Below are positions 1-12,429 of a stretch of 64,000 nucleotides of DNA, piece after piece. The notes under the pieces were generated by a model. That model was given only the letters and a program-made list of their open reading frames with translations. It did not search any database and was not told the DNA's origin. The stretch's first letter is position 1. Every line of letters begins with the position of its first letter. The DNA lies in assembly GCA_037013495.1 (NCBI GenBank), contig CM072811.1, forward strand, positions 19,248,159 to 19,312,158. Direction: 5' to 3'. Source of the stretch: Hippophae tibetana (lineage: Eukaryota > Streptophyta > Magnoliopsida > Rosales > Elaeagnaceae). The position numbers and the translations under genes are program-made.

Positions 1-371
1 GGTTGACGGTTATATGATTCAATACATATTAAAGGCTTGTAAACTTTCTTCAATCTGTCATACCAAATGAAGATCATGCTTGCATTACCATGAATGAATG
101 AGTCATATGTCAAAGGATGTCGAATTAATAACATCTAACCTAAGTTCTTTTATGCTTACTCAAATATGTTATTTTGCACACATAATTCATTTAATAAGTA
201 GATCAAATACAACATCCCGTAAAAACAAGAGTTAACTTGTTTAATTAATATGTTATTATTATTTATTTGATATATTAACATGACATTGTGATAAGGGAAC
301 TAAAGAGTTTGGGCAAGCTTATTTAGCCCCTTTCATACTACTTTCATAATCTATTTTATTTTAACATGCTA

Positions 372-1240
372 TTTAGAATAAACTCCCCGTGGATTGTTAG
401 TTAAGGAAGAAGGGATAGCCATTCTCTTCAAATGCTTATTGTGTGGCATAACAGAGAAAAATATATCTCATCTTTTTATTAATTGTTATTTTGTAGGTGC
501 ACTTTGAGACCATTTGTACTCCTTCTTTGGTAAGTGGTCGTGTACTAACTCTTTTGTCCTTAATTTATGGACAAAACTATAATGACAATAGATTTTGGAT
601 CTTAGCTCCACAATTTATGACAAGTAGGAACAATTTATATGATCTCGGTGATATGAACAACCATTAATGATTGTCGATTTGAAAAAAAGACGAACAATTT
701 TGAGTTTTATTTTTTCATAGTTTGACAATTTATTCGTGAGACTGGTTTATTATAGTTTAGATCTATGTAAAATAAAATGAATGAACCTCATGTTCTTAGG
801 CATTTGTTGTTACAAGATGTCCAATGATGAACTCTACCGATTGTAGAGGTTATTTGAAGACTACTACCTTTAGGATGGTTAAAGGTAAATATAGGTGATG
901 CTACTTTTGGATCGCTATACCTGTCTAAGTGTGTGAGATTTTTTGAAACTTTCAATAGTTTATTAATGAATATTTCTCATCACACTTAGGGTCTCGTATG
1001 CTTTTGAGGCAAAACTTGTGGTTGTCATTCATGGTGTGATGTATGCTTATAACTTTGGATGAAGGAAACTTTTCTTAGAGTTAGACTCGGCTTATGATGT
1101 TACTTTTTTCAGACTAGATCATTCTTTGTGCTATGTTGGTAGTACTTTGCTTGGGATGAATTTTAGAGAAAGTTAACCACATGAAGCTTCATTATTCCCA
1201 TATTTATAGATATGGTAATACTACAGTTAATAGTATAATA
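372..1240 (+). pseudogene. LINE (non-LTR retrotransposon) pol remnant: zinc-binding and RNase H end
   Basis: This is the C-terminal end of a plant LINE polyprotein, broken by stops and frameshifts. At about 430-560 the + strand reads KCLLCGITEKNISHLF followed by INCYFVGAL, the C-x2-C...H-x4-C pattern of the zf-RVT domain that follows the reverse transcriptase. At about 990-1130 another frame reads SYAFEAKLVVVIHG and then RKLFLELDSAYDVT, matching the glutamate-containing helix and the E/LDS motif of plant LINE-type RNase H. The stop in GAL*DH and the one before RKLFL show that it is dead. No RT core, poly-A tail or target duplication was identified. The family call rests on motif order, not on a search. 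Confidence 0.6.
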
Positions 1241-1487
1241 TCTTAGGCCCATTAGTATTTGTACAATGACTTGGTGACGTGATATCACATCATTCATTAA
1301 ATCTTTCATTTATTCGGATATTAGCATCAAACTTAATTATAGGTTGTGTTGTTTTATATCTCTTTTTCTCTTTAATAATAATTGTAGTTGGATAGGAGAG
1401 GATGATACTAAGAGGTATCAACTTAATTTTAATGTCCTGATGCACCTCTTTAAGACTTATTAGTTACGAACAAAAATATTGAATTAT

Positions 1488-1490
<3 letters not shown>

Positions 1491-1530
<40 letters not shown>
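1491..1530. repeat. (AT)n-(GT)n microsatellite
   Basis: An uninterrupted AT dinucleotide run of about 32 bases passes directly into GTGTGTGT. It is a compound simple repeat and probably length-variable. Confidence 0.95.
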
Positions 1531-2177
1531 CATTTTCGATGACAAGTAATATATAAATGAAATTATTTAAAGTTATAAATGTTAATAAATATATAAACTT
1601 AAATTAATGAATGATTCTTAAAATAAAAAATATATTTAATTATAACTAAAAATATATGATTTTAAATTGTGTTGATAAAATTATTTATCTAAATAATTTA
1701 TATTAAAATGATAACAAGCACACAACAAATGATATAGATAAATTATGCTAATAAACACACATGATATAGATAAATTATGCTAATTATTAGATGTTTTTAA
1801 TTATTTAAAGAGATGAATGGTAACATACTTTCAAAATGAATCAATTAGTAATTTTTAATATTAAGAAAAATATTGAATTATGATAAATAATAACATGCAC
1901 CCTTACATAAATTTAATTCGAAAGTTAGGGTAATTTGTTACAAATATTTGTACAAATCATTGATATCAATAACAATAACTTATATAATCAATATTTTTAT
2001 TATTTTTTTGTTTACAAAGTGTTTTATGATTTTATACGTGTGACTACTGTTTTTAGTTGAAGTAACATTTCAAAATTGAAAAAATATATTAAAATATTAT
2101 TTTTATGATAGGTTCATGGAAACAACAACCGTACAATAAGAAATCTTTTGTGTTTAAAGATGCAAGTAATCATTAAA

Positions 2178-2203
2178 TATTATTATTATTATTATTATTA
2201 TTT
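2178..2203. repeat. (ATT)n microsatellite
   Basis: About eight ATT units in a row lie within AT-rich intergenic DNA. Confidence 0.9.
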
Positions 2204-3439
2204 TGCCATCAACGTCTAAGCAATAATTGTAAAATGGCATACTTTGTACGATTAAATTTCGTGTCAGCATAAAGTCGAAACAAATAGGGTTTTGTTGGAA
2301 TTCTTGCCCCCAAATATGATTTTTGTTTAATTTGAGAAAGACACTAATGAAAAAAAAAGCTTAGATGTAGGTGTACTAATCTTGTACTAATCTTGGTGAT
2401 TAAGCTAACCAATTTAGAAACTTTAGATTCTTACCCTACTTTGTCTTCGTCTACATATGTTTGTGACTAAGTCGGGCCGAATGTTTTTTGAATTAAAGTG
2501 AAACTCTAATCCACTAAAATTATTTGGGTAAATTTTAAATTAATTATTTTACTTTAAATTAATTAATTTTATGTTAAGATAGATTTTAAATTATTTAAAT
2601 AATATGAAATTTCTTTTTTCATCTGCCTAAACTTTGAATGGAGCCAAGTGCTCGTTCATGATTTGACTTAGTTGGATTAAACTTTACAAGTAAAATGTAT
2701 TATAATTTCATCTTTACATATTAATGATATGAACTAATTCACTAGTAGACAAATGACTCATCGTTTTATAACATAAATTCAAATCTTATGTTAAGATAAA
2801 TTAATTTTATGTTAAGATAGATATATAAAATATTTAAAATTTAAATCTTAATTATAAGTATATAAATAATTTAATTGTTTATGAAAGATAGGAGTGTACA
2901 ATACCTTATTGAAAATTTTCTACTAAAATTTACTTTGAAATTATAGTTAAAAACTTGTAAAATTTTACCAATTATAAAGAAAATTTTATAAAAAAATAAT
3001 AATAAAGAGTACTAGAATTTGACTTCTAAATTCTACTACCTTACAAGTATAATGCTTGCGATATTACTAGTACACATATATAAATAGTTTTGAAATTATT
3101 TTTAAATTTAATCAATTTATTTATTATTTATTAATGATATATGTAATAATATATCAAAATAATATAAATATATTTAAAATTAAGGTTGATATAACCATGA
3201 CATATAAATAAAAGTTAAATAAATTTGATGTAAAATTATAAAATATGAATATTTTTGTCAGTTCGATTCAGTAAGAGAAATTTAATAATTAATTAAAGTG
3301 AGTTTTTAGTTTTCATTTTCAAAAATAAAAATTAATCTGTTATTCTAATATTCTCTTTCACTTAGAATAAGTAAATGTCACACTCTTCACATCCCTGAAA
3401 ATTTATTACTTCCAACACCACATTTAAATCTAAAATTCA

Positions 3440-3873
3440 AATTCTCATTCATTTTCCATAGAAAAACACTCCTCTCTCTCTCTCTCTATACGCAACAACA
3501 TTGTTCAAGCCACGATCCAAACTCCTAAAACACGCACAAACCCAGAGCATAGGGCTTCGTTCCCCCCAGCTTCTTTTCTCTCTCCCCTTCTCTCTGATTG
3601 TGCCCATTATCGGATCTGATTCACAAACCCGAAACCCACGAAAGTTCCACTGTCCTTCCTTGTCCGATCCCTTCGAATTCCAACCATACTCTTTCGCTGA
3701 TACCAAACCAGTTTCATAACTGCACCGCTTCCACACAGATCGAACTGCTGAACGTCACATTTTTTGTTATCTTATAAACGAGCAAAACCCAGTTTGTTTA
3801 TTTGACTCCTCCGATCCGATCGATGAGTTAGTTAGAGGCATTTTCATTCTGAAATGGGAATGCCCAATAAACG
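3440..3873 (+). promoter_or_regulatory. 5' leader of the WD40 gene, with CT repeat and upstream ORFs
   Basis: The DNA ahead of the 3874 start is noticeably less AT-rich than the upstream spacer and includes a CT-repeat tract at about 3470-3488, as is common in plant 5' UTRs. It contains at least three upstream ORFs: ATG at 3501 (72 codons, stop at 3717-3719), ATG at 3823 (ATG-AGT-TAG), and ATG at 3854 (seven sense codons). The stop of the last one overlaps the main start codon as ATGA at 3874-3877. The transcription start is not determined, so whether all three are in the mRNA is unknown. The last two lie within 55 bases of the main ATG and almost certainly are. Confidence 0.6.
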
Positions 3874-6800
3874 ATGAGCAGAACAGGGGACCAAGAAGAA
3901 GAAGACGAGTGCTTCTACGAGTCCCTTGATCGCATTGTCTCCTCGTCGTGCTCTTGCTCTACTTCAAACTCCGATTCCGAAGAAAACGACTCGAACCCGA
4001 ACTCCAACTCCATTTCCCCCAATGATGCTTTAGACCATACTTTTCCAATACCCAAATTCCCAATGGTCGTTTCCAACTACGATATTTGGATCTCCGAGCC
4101 CTCCTCTATCTCGGAACGCCGTTCTCGACTCCTCCGTCATATGGGTCTTAGCTCTGACCCAACTCTTTCTCGCACCATACCTGACAACGGTCCGAGGATC
4201 AAGGATGATGGGGATTTGAGCCGATCGGTGTCGTCGGATGGCTTGGCCCGCGAGGAACAGATTGGCGGAGGCGTTGCCGGCATAGCTAGGTCGAAATCGG
4301 ATAGTGGTTCTTCTTCTACTTCTACTTCTGCCGTTTGTTCTTCTTCGATTCTTTCTAGTCATTCGGTCTCGGGTGAGACCGGCTCATATGTAAATAGCCA
4401 TAACAATCTGAACCGTGTCTATAAATCGCAAAGTGGTAAAACTATTGGTTCTCCTCTCGCTAGTGCCACTTCGCCAAATAAGCCACCATCTGGTAAGAAT
4501 TGCAAGAGGGTTGATGATATTCGAAGTAATCCAATGAATTCGGGTCGGAATTCGGAGATTGTGGGCTGTGGGGTTGGGAAGGTTAAGGAGGAAGTAGATT
4601 GTAGTGAGATTGATAAGGTTAGTGATCATCTAGTGTGCACTATTAAAAATCTGGATAATGGGAAGGAGTTCGTTGTGAATGAGATTAGGGAAGATGGCAT
4701 GTGGAAAAAGCTCAAGGAAGTGGGAACTGGTAGGCAGTTGACCATGGAGGAATTTCAGATGTGTGTAGGGCACTCGCCGATTGTTCAAGAATTAATGCGG
4801 AGGCAGAGTGTGGAAGAGGGTAATAAGGACAGCTTGGATTGTAATGCCAATGGGGGTGGTGGGGACAGTGGAAAGGTGAAGAAGAAAGGAAGTTGGTTGA
4901 AGAGTATTAAGAGTGTTGCAATCACCATGACTGGTCATAAAGATAGGCGGAGCAGTGATGAGAGGGACACCTCATCGGAGAAGGGAGGGCGAAGATCAAG
5001 CTCAGCCACAGATGATAGCCAGGATATTTCTTTTCATGGGCCTGAGAGAGTCAGGGTTCGACATTATGGGAAGTCCTCAAAGGAACTCACTGCTCTATAC
5101 AAGAGTCAAGAGATTCAGGCACATAATGGGTCCATATGGACTATAAAGTTTAGTTTGGATGGAAAATATCTTGCAAGTGCTGGTGAGGACTGTGTTATTC
5201 ATGTTTGGAAGGTCATGGAGTCTGAGAGGAAGGGTGATTTGTTGATGGAAAAAACAGAAGATAGTAATTTGACTCTGTTCTTTCTTACCAATGGGTCACC
5301 GGAACCAACTTCAATGTCACCAAATGTGGATAAACATCCAGAAAGGAAGAGAGGAGGAAGACTCTCTATAAGTCGGAAATCTGTGAGCTTGGACCATATT
5401 GTGGTGCCAGAGACTGTTTTTGCGCTATCAGATAAACCCTTCTGTTCATTTCAAGGACACAATGATGATGTGCTTGACCTCTCATGGTCTAAGTCTCAGG
5501 TTAGTTACAATCCTAATTCTCTGCTGAGTAGTCTTTATTTTTTCTTTTATGTTAATCTTGAAGAAAATGTATATTATCTTTGTAACTGTAATGTACACAA
5601 TACTTTTGTGTTGGAAGTATCACATCAACCTCTTTTGCTAGTGTTTTAACATTTATGCGCGTTAATGTGTGCATAGGTATACTTTAACATGTTTGTCTGC
5701 TTCTCTATTGGTGTGAGAAGTACAAGCCTATTTTATAAGCTTAAAATATGCAACTCTACCAAAATTATTGTTTAAATTTTTTAATAATGTAGAAAAGGAT
5801 TGCGTTCTCATTTCCTATGTTACTTGGACCTATTCCCAAAAACTCCCTATCCCCATTACTCATACATACCCACTATTGCTGTGGGTCCCACCTGATTTGA
5901 TAGCGTAACCCATATATGCCAGAAGTTGGTCTTATGCGGATTTAGAGAAAATCAATGATGGATTTATTGGGGATGAGATCTTCTACGAAGTACAAAGTGC
6001 TGCTGTAGGTCAAGTTAAGATCTGTTAACAACTTTGTCTACTTGAGGGAGAAAAGTTGACCATGCTGATAGCCATCCCTAATGATTGATTCTAATTTGTT
6101 GATGCATGTCAGTACAATCTATTTGTGAAGAAACTATTATCAGGGATCTCATAATACTTGGATAAAAATTCTGGACTTTACCAATGTTAATTAGTCTAAT
6201 ATGTGGAAATCATTGGAGCTAGTAGCTGATCAATCTTGCTAATTGGGTGATATTTCTCATTTAATAAATTATCATTGCAACTAATGACTCACTTTGCCCA
6301 TTGAGCAGTTGTTTGCACGAAATTGATCTTTTTAGTCTTAAGACAAGTCTTTTGTACCCAACTATTTTAGCCACATAGCAGGTGTGCAAAGGAATGAAAT
6401 GATTGTTTCATTTGTTTCTTTATTATTAATGCTGAGATGTAATGGAATTCGGTTTTCTGATAGGTTTGAGGACAGAACGAAAAATGTATTTAAACTTTTT
6501 GGCAAGGTTCTTGATGGAGAAATGTAAATTTTTAATAAGTTAATATTAGGAAAGGGCATAAATAGATGTTTCGATTCTTTTGAAAGAGAATTGTAGGACA
6601 TGTTTGGTCGATAGTAATAGAAATGGTAATATGAAAGAGTTATGAGTATTTTTATCTTTGGTTTGATTGTTCGTCTGGATTGGATTGTAATGGAATGCAT
6701 TTCTCTACTAGCATGAATACTCATTCCTACTACTTTACTCCCACACCACTTAAGAATACTTTGAAATGCTGTTTTTTTTTCACTTGTTTGTATCATCTAT

Positions 6801-9800
6801 TCATTTCTCTTATGTTTCCTCATTTACTAGACAAAAAGTTTTATTTTATGATTTTACTTCATTATGAATTTTGTAAATTCTGTTTTGAATTTTACCATTA
6901 TTTTGAATAAAATAGTAATAGTAATGTTATTTATATGGTATTCAATTTCTATTTCTATTACTATTCCCATGATGTTTTCACACAATATAGAAATTGAGCA
7001 TGTAGCATTGCTTCCGAAAATGTTCTTTTACTTTTTTTAAATGATTCCAGTTAGCAGCTTAAAATGAACTATGTTCCTATGACCCTGATTGTAATGTTTG
7101 AAGAGTTTGTTGGTCTTAGTTACTTGCTAAAAATACATATTTGCCAAATATCTAGTCAGGTCTGATTTTTATTTTTCTGCTTCTTCAGCATCTGCTCTCA
7201 TCTTCAATGGACAAAACAGTACGGCTGTGGCATTTATCCAGCGAGTCCTGTTTGAAGATTTTTTCGCACAGTGACTATGGTGAATATACATATTTTTTGG
7301 ATTTATTCTCCAAGTTTTGCTGTTGAAAAACTGATGTCGTTTACGATTCTTGCAAAAGGTCTGTGTGGGCTTTTTTTTGTAAGCTCATTTGTATTTTTAC
7401 TTGAATATTTACAAATTAAGATTCATTATCAATGTATTTTTGCATATAAACATATCAAATTACATAACTGAAAAAAACTCAAAAGCAAGATAAGTGGGAT
7501 GGAAGAGGGAGCTATGTTTCTCTTATTATTTTATCAGTATTATCAAAATTTGGAGCTCTTTTAACTAAATTTAGATATTAATGATTTTTTTTGTTTTTTG
7601 TTTTTTTGGGATTCATATTGATTGTACTAATTTTCTCTTCAAAAAGTGCTAGTCCATAGTCAAACTTGGGTTGACTGTGTAATTTTGAAATGTTAGGATT
7701 AAAATGTTGATTTGTAAAATCTCAGGGTATTAAGTGATATTTACCCTTTATTTTAGGACGGTTTAAATAGGATGGTCTGCCCCTTTCTCTTCTTTCACTG
7801 TTTTTCGGTAATGTTCATCCCCCTGCTCCCCCTTCTCTCCTCTTCCTAAGTTTGTTTCTAATGATTCCTTATTTTTGAATACCTTGATACAGTAACTTGC
7901 ATCCAGTTTAATCCTATTGATGATAGATACTTTATCAGTGGATCACTTGATGCTAAGGTTCGCATATGGAGTATCCCTGAGCGTCAAGTGGTCGATTGGA
8001 ATGATCTGCATGAGATGGTCACTGCTGCTTGTTACACACCAGATGGTCAGGTTGGGTAAAAGACTACTTGTTATTATAGAGTTATAGCATCCATGTAATA
8101 AATTTGTAGCTGAAAGGCATTTGTTTGAATGTGAAGGGTGCACTGGTAGGATCACACAAAGGGACCTGCCATTTGTACAATACATCTGGTATGCATTAAC
8201 ATATCTGTGTGTATGTGTGTGTCACACCTCTATGCCAGTGTGCTTGTACCCTGGAATATGAATCGATAAAGTTTTAATTCTATTATTTTTTTTTTCAGAG
8301 AACAAGTTGCAACAGAAAAGCCAAATTAATTTGCAGAACAAAAAAAAGAAAGCTCATCACAAGAAAATAACTGGTTTCCAGGTAATTTTTAGTGGATTTG
8401 TTTCTTCATTTAAGCAAACATTTAGCAACAGAGTTTTCCCCCTGGAAGAAAGAGGAGATTATATGAAAAATATAACCGATTCTTTCCCTTCCTTGGGTAT
8501 TGGCTATTCGCTTGAGTTTTGGGTTTATTAATGATATTTTAGCAACAAATCCAATAAATCTAAGTGTAGTATTGGTATTTTATGTCAAGAATATGTTGGT
8601 CCAAACAACTGTACTTTTTTTAGTTATAATCAGTATAGAAAAGGTGCAAGATTCCACGAATTACTGCTGAATAAATTAAGAAATTGTTGAAGGATTATAT
8701 TGTCCCATATTGACTAGGTGTTCGGCTGTAGTACAGTTTATAAGTATGGACAACCCTTAACTCAATGAGATCTTATTGGGTTGAGTTAAGACTTGGGCTT
8801 ATATAACATGGTATCAAAGATAGGCCTTAAGTTCATCGTGGTTTGTAGCCTTCGTTGTCCCTGTTATATTGTCCCACATTGACTAGGCGTTCGGCTGTAG
8901 TACAGTTTATAAGTGTGGTCAACCCTTAACTCAATGAGATCTTATTGAGTTGAGTTAGGCCTTGGACTTTATAACAGAAATCATATTGAAGAATCATAGC
9001 ATTTCACGATTTCACGATTCTTTGATAAACTCACTTTAATACCCCCTCTTGCGTGGTTTTTTCTATGTTAACTCCAACTTGCAACTGTGCATGATTGTTT
9101 TCAGCTACTGATCAGTTTCAGTGAACAGTTTGCACCTGGGAATTCATCCGAGGTACTTATTACATCTGCAGATTCACGAATCAGGGTTATTGACCGTGTT
9201 GAGCTGGTTCACAAATTCAAAGGTAAGAATAAAATCTTGTGAAGGACTAGTAGGCTTTTATTTGTTTGCTTCTTAACACTGTTTACTGATTCTGTCAATA
9301 AGTTGGTGATGCTTTGTTTTAGGGATTCAGTTACTGCTGGTTTTGAGATTACTTCTGACTTGTTTACTGACTTAACTCTGGAATTTTAGGGATTTAGGCT
9401 CATTTGTTAATGCTGATTACTGTGAACTTTTGAACATTTGCATTGGTACCCATGCTCATAAGATTTTATGCTACTTTATGAGCATGCTGTTTTGTAAATT
9501 GCTGAACACAAGGGGATAAAGATGTGTCTAACAAGGCTGTTATATGTGATTCAAATCATTTTGTCATTGGATTTGTGTGTTGACGGTGATGTTTAATATG
9601 AAACTTATGTCTTGGCACTATGAAGACATGAAATGGTGGTAACCGATTTCCTTGAGGATTCCTTGTCTGCAAATGCACCATCGGCTATTGACAGCCTTTT
9701 TTGCTTTTTCATATTTCATCCAAAACATTAATATTTGGCGTTTAATTTAATTGTTGAAATTCAACTTTAATTTGACACTTTATTTGTTACATAAGTCTAA

Positions 9801-10525
9801 TAAATAATGTGGGGTAGGATTTGTTTGTCAAGTGGTTATCTTTAATTATTATACTATCTATGGATCCACCAAAATTTTACCTAGATTCAGTATAACTTCA
9901 TTGTCTATAAAGGGTGTGTTGTTGCTGATTTTTGACAGGGTTTCGTAACACGAATAGCCAAATATCAGCCTCCCTAACCGCAAGTGGTAAATATGTAATC
10001 TCTGCTAGCGAGGATTCCCATGTATATATATGGAAACACGAAGCTGATTCCCGACCTAGCAGAACCAAAAGCATCATTGTAACAAACTCATACGAACATT
10101 TTCATTGTCAATACGTATCGATGGCTATCCCTTGGCCTGGGATGGGTGACACCTGGGGGCTACAAGGTGTAGAACAAAATGGGCTGGAGAACAACCTTGA
10201 TGAAGTCTCCACTGCCAATCATCCCCCTACCCCTGTAGAGGAGACATTAGGTAAAGATGGTTCGCATTCAGCTTCTCGTTGCATTAATAGCCCGCTTCAT
10301 GGAACCATTGCAAGTGCAACCAACAATTACTTTGATAGAATTGCAGCAACATGGCCAGAGGAAAGGCTTGTTGCAGCATCTAGGAATTTGAGTCCCCGTT
10401 TAAGTTTTGATTATAGTAAGGGGGTTAGCCAGAACATGTCTGCATGGGGCATGGTGATTATTACGGCTGGCCTTCGAGGGGAAATTAGAACTTATCAAAA
10501 TTTTGGGTTGCCAATTCGGATTTAA
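3874..10525 (+). CDS. WD40-repeat protein (WDR44-like plant family), seven exons, 904 aa
   Basis: Exons read from GT-AG borders and continuous frame: 3874-5499, 7189-7279, 7893-8050, 8137-8188, 8299-8381, 9105-9222 and 9939-10525; they sum to 2715 nt including the stop. The first 400 residues are serine-rich, acidic and low-complexity, with no membrane segment. WD40 repeats follow: one near residues 412-447 ([13 protein letters not shown], then VIHVWKV), and after a loop of about 75 residues a series from about 525 to 745 with GH/WD-type endings such as VRLWHL, VRIWSI, CHLYNT, IRVIDR and VYIWKH. The last 160 residues have no known domain. Architecture and WD sequences fit the plant transducin/WD40 proteins related to animal WDR44. 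WD propellers are protein-binding scaffolds; the partner is not evident here. Introns 1 and 5 hold transposon-derived insertions. No frame breaks were seen, so the gene looks functional. It converges on the RCC1 gene. Confidence 0.92.
6602..6975. mobile_element. MITE-like insertion in WD40 intron 1 (candidate)
   Basis: The ends carry inverted similarity. GATAGTAATAGAAATGG near 6612 is mirrored by ATTTCTATTACTATTCCC near 6947-6966, and both are preceded outward by ACAT-type sequence. The left end includes TGTTTGGT, common at the ends of plant hAT-type MITEs. Size (about 370 bp), AT-richness and intronic position fit a miniature inverted-repeat element. Exact termini and a target duplication were not resolved. 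Confidence 0.4.
8693..8976 (+). mobile_element. TRIM-like mini LTR retrotransposon in WD40 intron 5
   Basis: Two direct repeats of about 115 bp (8693-8808 and 8862-8976) share a TATATTGTCCCAYATTGAC start, a central TTCGGCTGTAGTACAG block and a TATAACA end. Directly after the first copy comes TGGTATCAAAGATAGGCC, a plausible primer binding site for initiator methionine tRNA. Only 53 bp separate the repeats, and there is no coding capacity. This is the architecture of a terminal-repeat retrotransposon in miniature, here about 284 bp in all, moved in trans by other elements. The first two bases of the left repeat (GA instead of TG) look mutated. I found no clean 5-bp target duplication. It lies in sense orientation to the host gene. 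Confidence 0.75.
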
Positions 10526-12429
10526 TGGCTCAGAAATAGGAGACCTATAGCAAGGAGGGTATGAGCATGAAGGGGAACTATATGCCACGGTTCCTTTGTG
10601 TACAGAGGCATTGGGTGGGATTTGTAATACTAGAGAGTTCTATTTGTTTTTATTATTTTTTTTATTTTATTTTATTTTCTTCTTTGCTTATTGAACGTCA
10701 GAATTAGAGTTCGGTTCTTGTCTGACTTAGCATCAAGAAAGAAAATAAATTGGTAAAAAGAGGGGGAAAACTACATGAAATTTAGAAACCAATGGATTTC
10801 TATAATCAGAATTGTAGAGACATGAGCATTGCAAAATGCTCCATTAATTAAAATTGAAAATTCTTTTACAGTGTGCATTGGCTATGATAAATTTTTGCTG
10901 AGCAACAAAGGATTTCATGCCTTATATACTCCTTGAAATGGTCCTAAGCATTCTAACTGACCTCTTCCTCTGTATGATGCAATAATACTTATAGTAACTA
11001 ATGGATATATTCGTGAAAGCTAATCCACTTCCCTTTAAATTCTTCCCCTTGCCCTCTCTTTCTGGTTGTGGCAGAGTTCATTCAATATATATTATATAAA
11101 ATCTGTCAAAAATAAAAATATAAACGGCTAGATTGTTGTGACATCTAATGTATTAGGGTGACAAATCGTGATGATGGTAAGACATTAGACAAAGCACTAT
11201 TATACATAAAAAAAATGCATTATTATTTCACACCTTATAATTATTTTTAATACCGTTTGCAATTTTCTTTGACAAACAATATTAATAATATATTTATTTA
11301 AGGGATCAACTAATGTTGAGTCATTTGACCTATTTTGAATTTCTTAAAGTTTATTTTGTTGTATTTTACGCTTTAGTTAATTTATTTACAAAGTAGGCCA
11401 TAAGTTTCAAAAATCACAAATTTATTTGAATACATATTTAAAAGTAATATTTATGATTCAAGTCCAAATAGTACTCAAATTTGACATTTTTCAGTACAAC
11501 TTTTAATCTTAACCTTTAGATCAATCAAATTCTAATCTAATTCGAATTAGGCTCGAAAATATACTATACAAACAAATGAAAGTCTTAAAAACACAAGAAT
11601 TACAATTTAAATTTAAATTTAAATTCTTGATTCTTAATGTGTTAGATTTATGTTGAAATGCCATGACTTCACATGTATGAATTATAATGATAAATTAGTT
11701 TATTACATTAATATATTTATATTTAGTCCAAAAAGTTAATATTCAATCACTAATATTTTTGTTCAAAGTGGTACTTTGTAGATGGTGTAATAAGTAATTT
11801 TAAACTTAAGAAATTAATTTACATTAATAACATGATTAATACAATTATAAGTAAGTGATGAAAATAATCTCATAATCACATATCTCTCATCGTTACTTTG
11901 CAATCTCATTTTATTATTTTATGTCATTATTTTTTAAAACAACAAAAATCCTTATTTTATTAATTTTAATTAACGCACTAACAAACCAGTAAGTAATAAT
12001 AAAAATTGTTAACAATAATCGTGAGTACGACAACCTTAATTCTTTAATTACTTATCACTTGTATACAATCACGTATCTTAAGTGTTCTAAATTGTGTCAA
12101 ATTTTTGGCTTCGTTGTTGGAAATTGTTCAAACAATTTTTCTAATAATTACTAGTTTCTTTATTTTCATTTTTTTTTCTATTTTAGTTTTACTAACTTCT
12201 CTCATTAGTAATCATTGGATGTAATGAGAACTTTCTTATAACTTGAGATAAAGGGAATCAATCAACCTACTACATCATAACACAGTAGAATCAACTTTTT
12301 CAATTAATTCTAGATGTGATAAAGAAGACATGACTGTAATTGGTCAAACTCTTAAGGAGCTAGTTGTATTTAACTTGTAGAAATAACCCCTGAATAGTAT
12401 ATCCTGAAGTAGGTTTTGAATTTAAGTCT
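10526..12429. other. WD40 3' UTR followed by AT-rich spacer
   Basis: The first 150-500 bases are presumably 3' UTR of the WD40 gene; the poly-A site could not be fixed because AATAAA-like strings are frequent. The remainder is AT-rich with no gene, RNA or transposon end recognised. Confidence 0.5.

Larger units (their letters stand above)
1241..3400. other. AT-rich intergenic DNA, no gene seen
   Basis: This stretch upstream of the WD40 gene is very AT-rich, with many short A and T runs and simple repeats. I see no coding segment with plant codon structure, no RNA gene and no transposon ends. The proximal promoter of the WD40 gene must lie in its last few hundred bases, but no convincing TATA box could be assigned. 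Confidence 0.6.

Noticed and set aside
1491-1530. Possible matrix-attachment or origin-like AT tract
   Set aside because: A plain dinucleotide microsatellite explains it; nothing else supports a functional site.
4030-4362. 110-codon ORF on - opposite WD40 exon 1
   Set aside because: Shadow of the Ser/Arg-rich coding strand, with no independent support.
5500-5649. Extension of the first WD40 exon to the stop at 5647-5649 (591-aa protein)
   Set aside because: The frame after 5499 is intron (GTTAGT donor). Splicing to 7189 continues the WD repeat exactly, so the longer open frame is read-through.
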